A stretch of DNA of 64,000 nt from Candidatus Riflebacteria bacterium HGW-Riflebacteria-2 (lineage in GTDB: Bacteria > Muiribacteriota > Ozemobacteria > Ozemobacterales > Ozemobacteraceae): assembly GCA_002839435.1 (NCBI GenBank), contig PGYA01000005.1, positions 1 to 64,000 of the forward strand, in the 5' to 3' direction. The translations under genes were made by a program, and so were the position numbers. A model generated the notes under the pieces. It was not told the DNA's origin. It did no database searches and worked only from the letters and a program-made list of their open reading frames with translations. Shown here piece after piece: positions 63,150 to 64,000 of this stretch. How positions within the stretch are numbered: the stretch's first letter is position 1; every line of letters begins with the position of its first letter.

Positions 63150-64000
63150 TCATTTGCCTGTGCTCTCTTCAGCGGTCTGTTCGGCGCCGTTGAATTGACG
63201 TTCAAGCTCGGCATCGGCGATGCCGGCATCGTTTACAAGGCCTGGTGGCGCAGGAACAACCGCTTTCAGGTCGAGGGGAAGCAGGTCGTAGATTTTCTGC
63301 AGATACATGCCGGGAGCGTGACTGCGGGCCTTGCCGGGGCCGCGCATTTCGCCGTCGGCCAGAACCAGGCGGCCATCAGCATAAATGTTGTTGGGCGGCG
63401 CGCAGTGTTGAAATTTCATGACCTTGAATGGCAACTTGCTGACAAGGTCGTTATCGAAAACCCAGCGCTGCATATCAGGAAATCGTTTTTTGAAAGCTTT
63501 TACAAAATCATCATTACCGATGCGTGGTCCGGCGTAAGTGTAAATGCCCTGAACGCTGATGCCATCGTCGGCAAGTCGGCTGGCGGCCAGCGGCGCAATG
63601 CCGGCTCCCAGGCTGTGCCCGGTGATCCAGAGGCGCTTGGGTGTGCCTGCCATGTGGCTGTCTACGTATTTTTTGAGGTCATCGTAGGCGACTTCCATGG
63701 CGTTGTAAAGGCCGCGATGCACTTTGACACCCCAGCCCCACCAGAGAATGCGCTTTTTAAAAAAGTTTAAGTCGGTCAGTAACCAGTCATAGGCGAATCT
63801 GGTTGGACTGAACTTTTTGTTTTTGCTGCTTTCTGAACCTCTGAAAGCGACTATTACCAGTTTGTCGTTCGACATGACGACAGCCTGGGTGTCGGCAGTT
63901 TTTGCGCGAATGTCGATAAAATCAAAGCGGTCAATGCCAAGCGGCTCGAATATTTCCCTGAATCGCTTTTTGAATTCAAGGAAATTTGCGACATCTATGC
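63150..64000 (-). CDS. Class 3 lipase (partial, N-terminus beyond the window)
   Basis: The frame is open to the window edge, so the gene is cut at its 5' end. At least 283 residues are present. The alpha/beta-hydrolase lipase_3 motifs are clear: DTQAVV, VIVAFRGSES (oxyanion region), the nucleophile elbow RLWITGHSLGAGIAPLAA, and IYTYAGPRIGNDDFVKAF with FDNDLVSKLPF containing the catalytic Asp, and a late His in SHAPGMYLQKIYDLLP. An internal ATG at 63875 is not the start because conserved sequence continues upstream. It is probably co-transcribed with the caspase-fold peptidase. The C-terminal 50 residues are Pro/Ala-rich. Confidence 0.9.
   Translation of the reverse strand, partial: IDVANFLEFKKRFREIFEPLGIDRFDFIDIRAKTADTQAVVMSNDKLVIVAFRGSESSKNKKFSPTRFAYDWLLTDLNFFKKRILWWGWGVKVHRGLYNAMEVAYDDLKKYVDSHMAGTPKRLWITGHSLGAGIAPLAASRLADDGISVQGIYTYAGPRIGNDDFVKAFKKRFPDMQRWVFDNDLVSKLPFKVMKFQHCAPPNNIYADGRLVLADGEMRGPGKARSHAPGMYLQKIYDLLPLDLKAVVPAPPGLVNDAGIADAELERQFNGAEQTAEESTGK

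Overview
This 64 kb window reads as chromosome of an uncultured, probably anaerobic, diderm (Gram-negative-type) bacterium. A TonB-dependent receptor, several lipoproteins and MurJ point to an outer membrane. An NfnAB-type transhydrogenase and an FmdE-family protein fit anaerobic energy metabolism. Type IV pilin and type II secretion-like genes, many TPR and HEAT proteins and a very long MoxR/vWA operon recall deep-branching lineages such as Candidatus Riflebacteria or Wallbacteria. That placement is inference from gene content; I see no rRNA, tRNA, CRISPR array or intact transposon to test it.

Layout. 0-8 kb (+): a giant secreted Ig-like-repeat protein ending in a FlgD/T9SS-like domain, then two lipoproteins (TPR; Fn3 plus beta-helix), closed by a strong terminator. 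8-10 kb: an unknown acidic protein, a DUF805 protein and a lone PAS protein. 10-17 kb (-): an ECF sigma factor, a zinc-finger anti-sigma fused to an excisionase-like HTH, and a GspF-GspE domain fusion whose ATPase motifs are eroded; upstream lie two secreted proteins of unknown function and a zinc-ribbon membrane protein. A 155-bp non-coding segment occurs in front of both the sigma factor and the secreted-protein pair. 17-22 kb (-): hicAB with a palindrome inside a near-consensus promoter, a decayed hicB fragment, a sensor-like gene with a frameshifted end, and a TrkA/TrkH potassium uptake pair.

22-26 kb: nfnAB plus a dihydroorotate dehydrogenase-like gene, a FecR-domain lipoprotein and an FmdE-family protein. 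27-32 kb (+): TonB receptor, ArsP/DUF318-type permease with a Lys/Asp/Ser-rich tail, and a SAM methyltransferase, preceded by a perfect palindrome. 31-35 kb (-): murJ and a voltage-sensor channel with a non-canonical pore signature and RCK domains. 35-39 kb (+): minor-pseudopilin operon (GspK-like, PilV-like, PilW-like, TPR).

39.6-59.7 kb (-): one nearly gapless block of twelve genes starting with MoxR and DUF58 and continuing through two vWA proteins, DUF4159, DUF4175, a large TPR protein, a conserved exported protein, an active-site-intact M48 peptidase, an SLH-like protein, an M48-like protein without the HExxH motif, and a HEAT-repeat protein. It looks like an enlarged Bat-type envelope system. 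60-64 kb: an exported C45-type NTN hydrolase, an exported caspase-fold peptidase with Tudor-like C-terminal modules, and a class 3 lipase cut by the window edge.

The items most likely to be new are the sigma/anti-sigma-HTH/GspF-GspE locus with its duplicated control segment, the enlarged MoxR operon with paired active and degenerate M48 proteins, and the exported caspase-Tudor/lipase pair.
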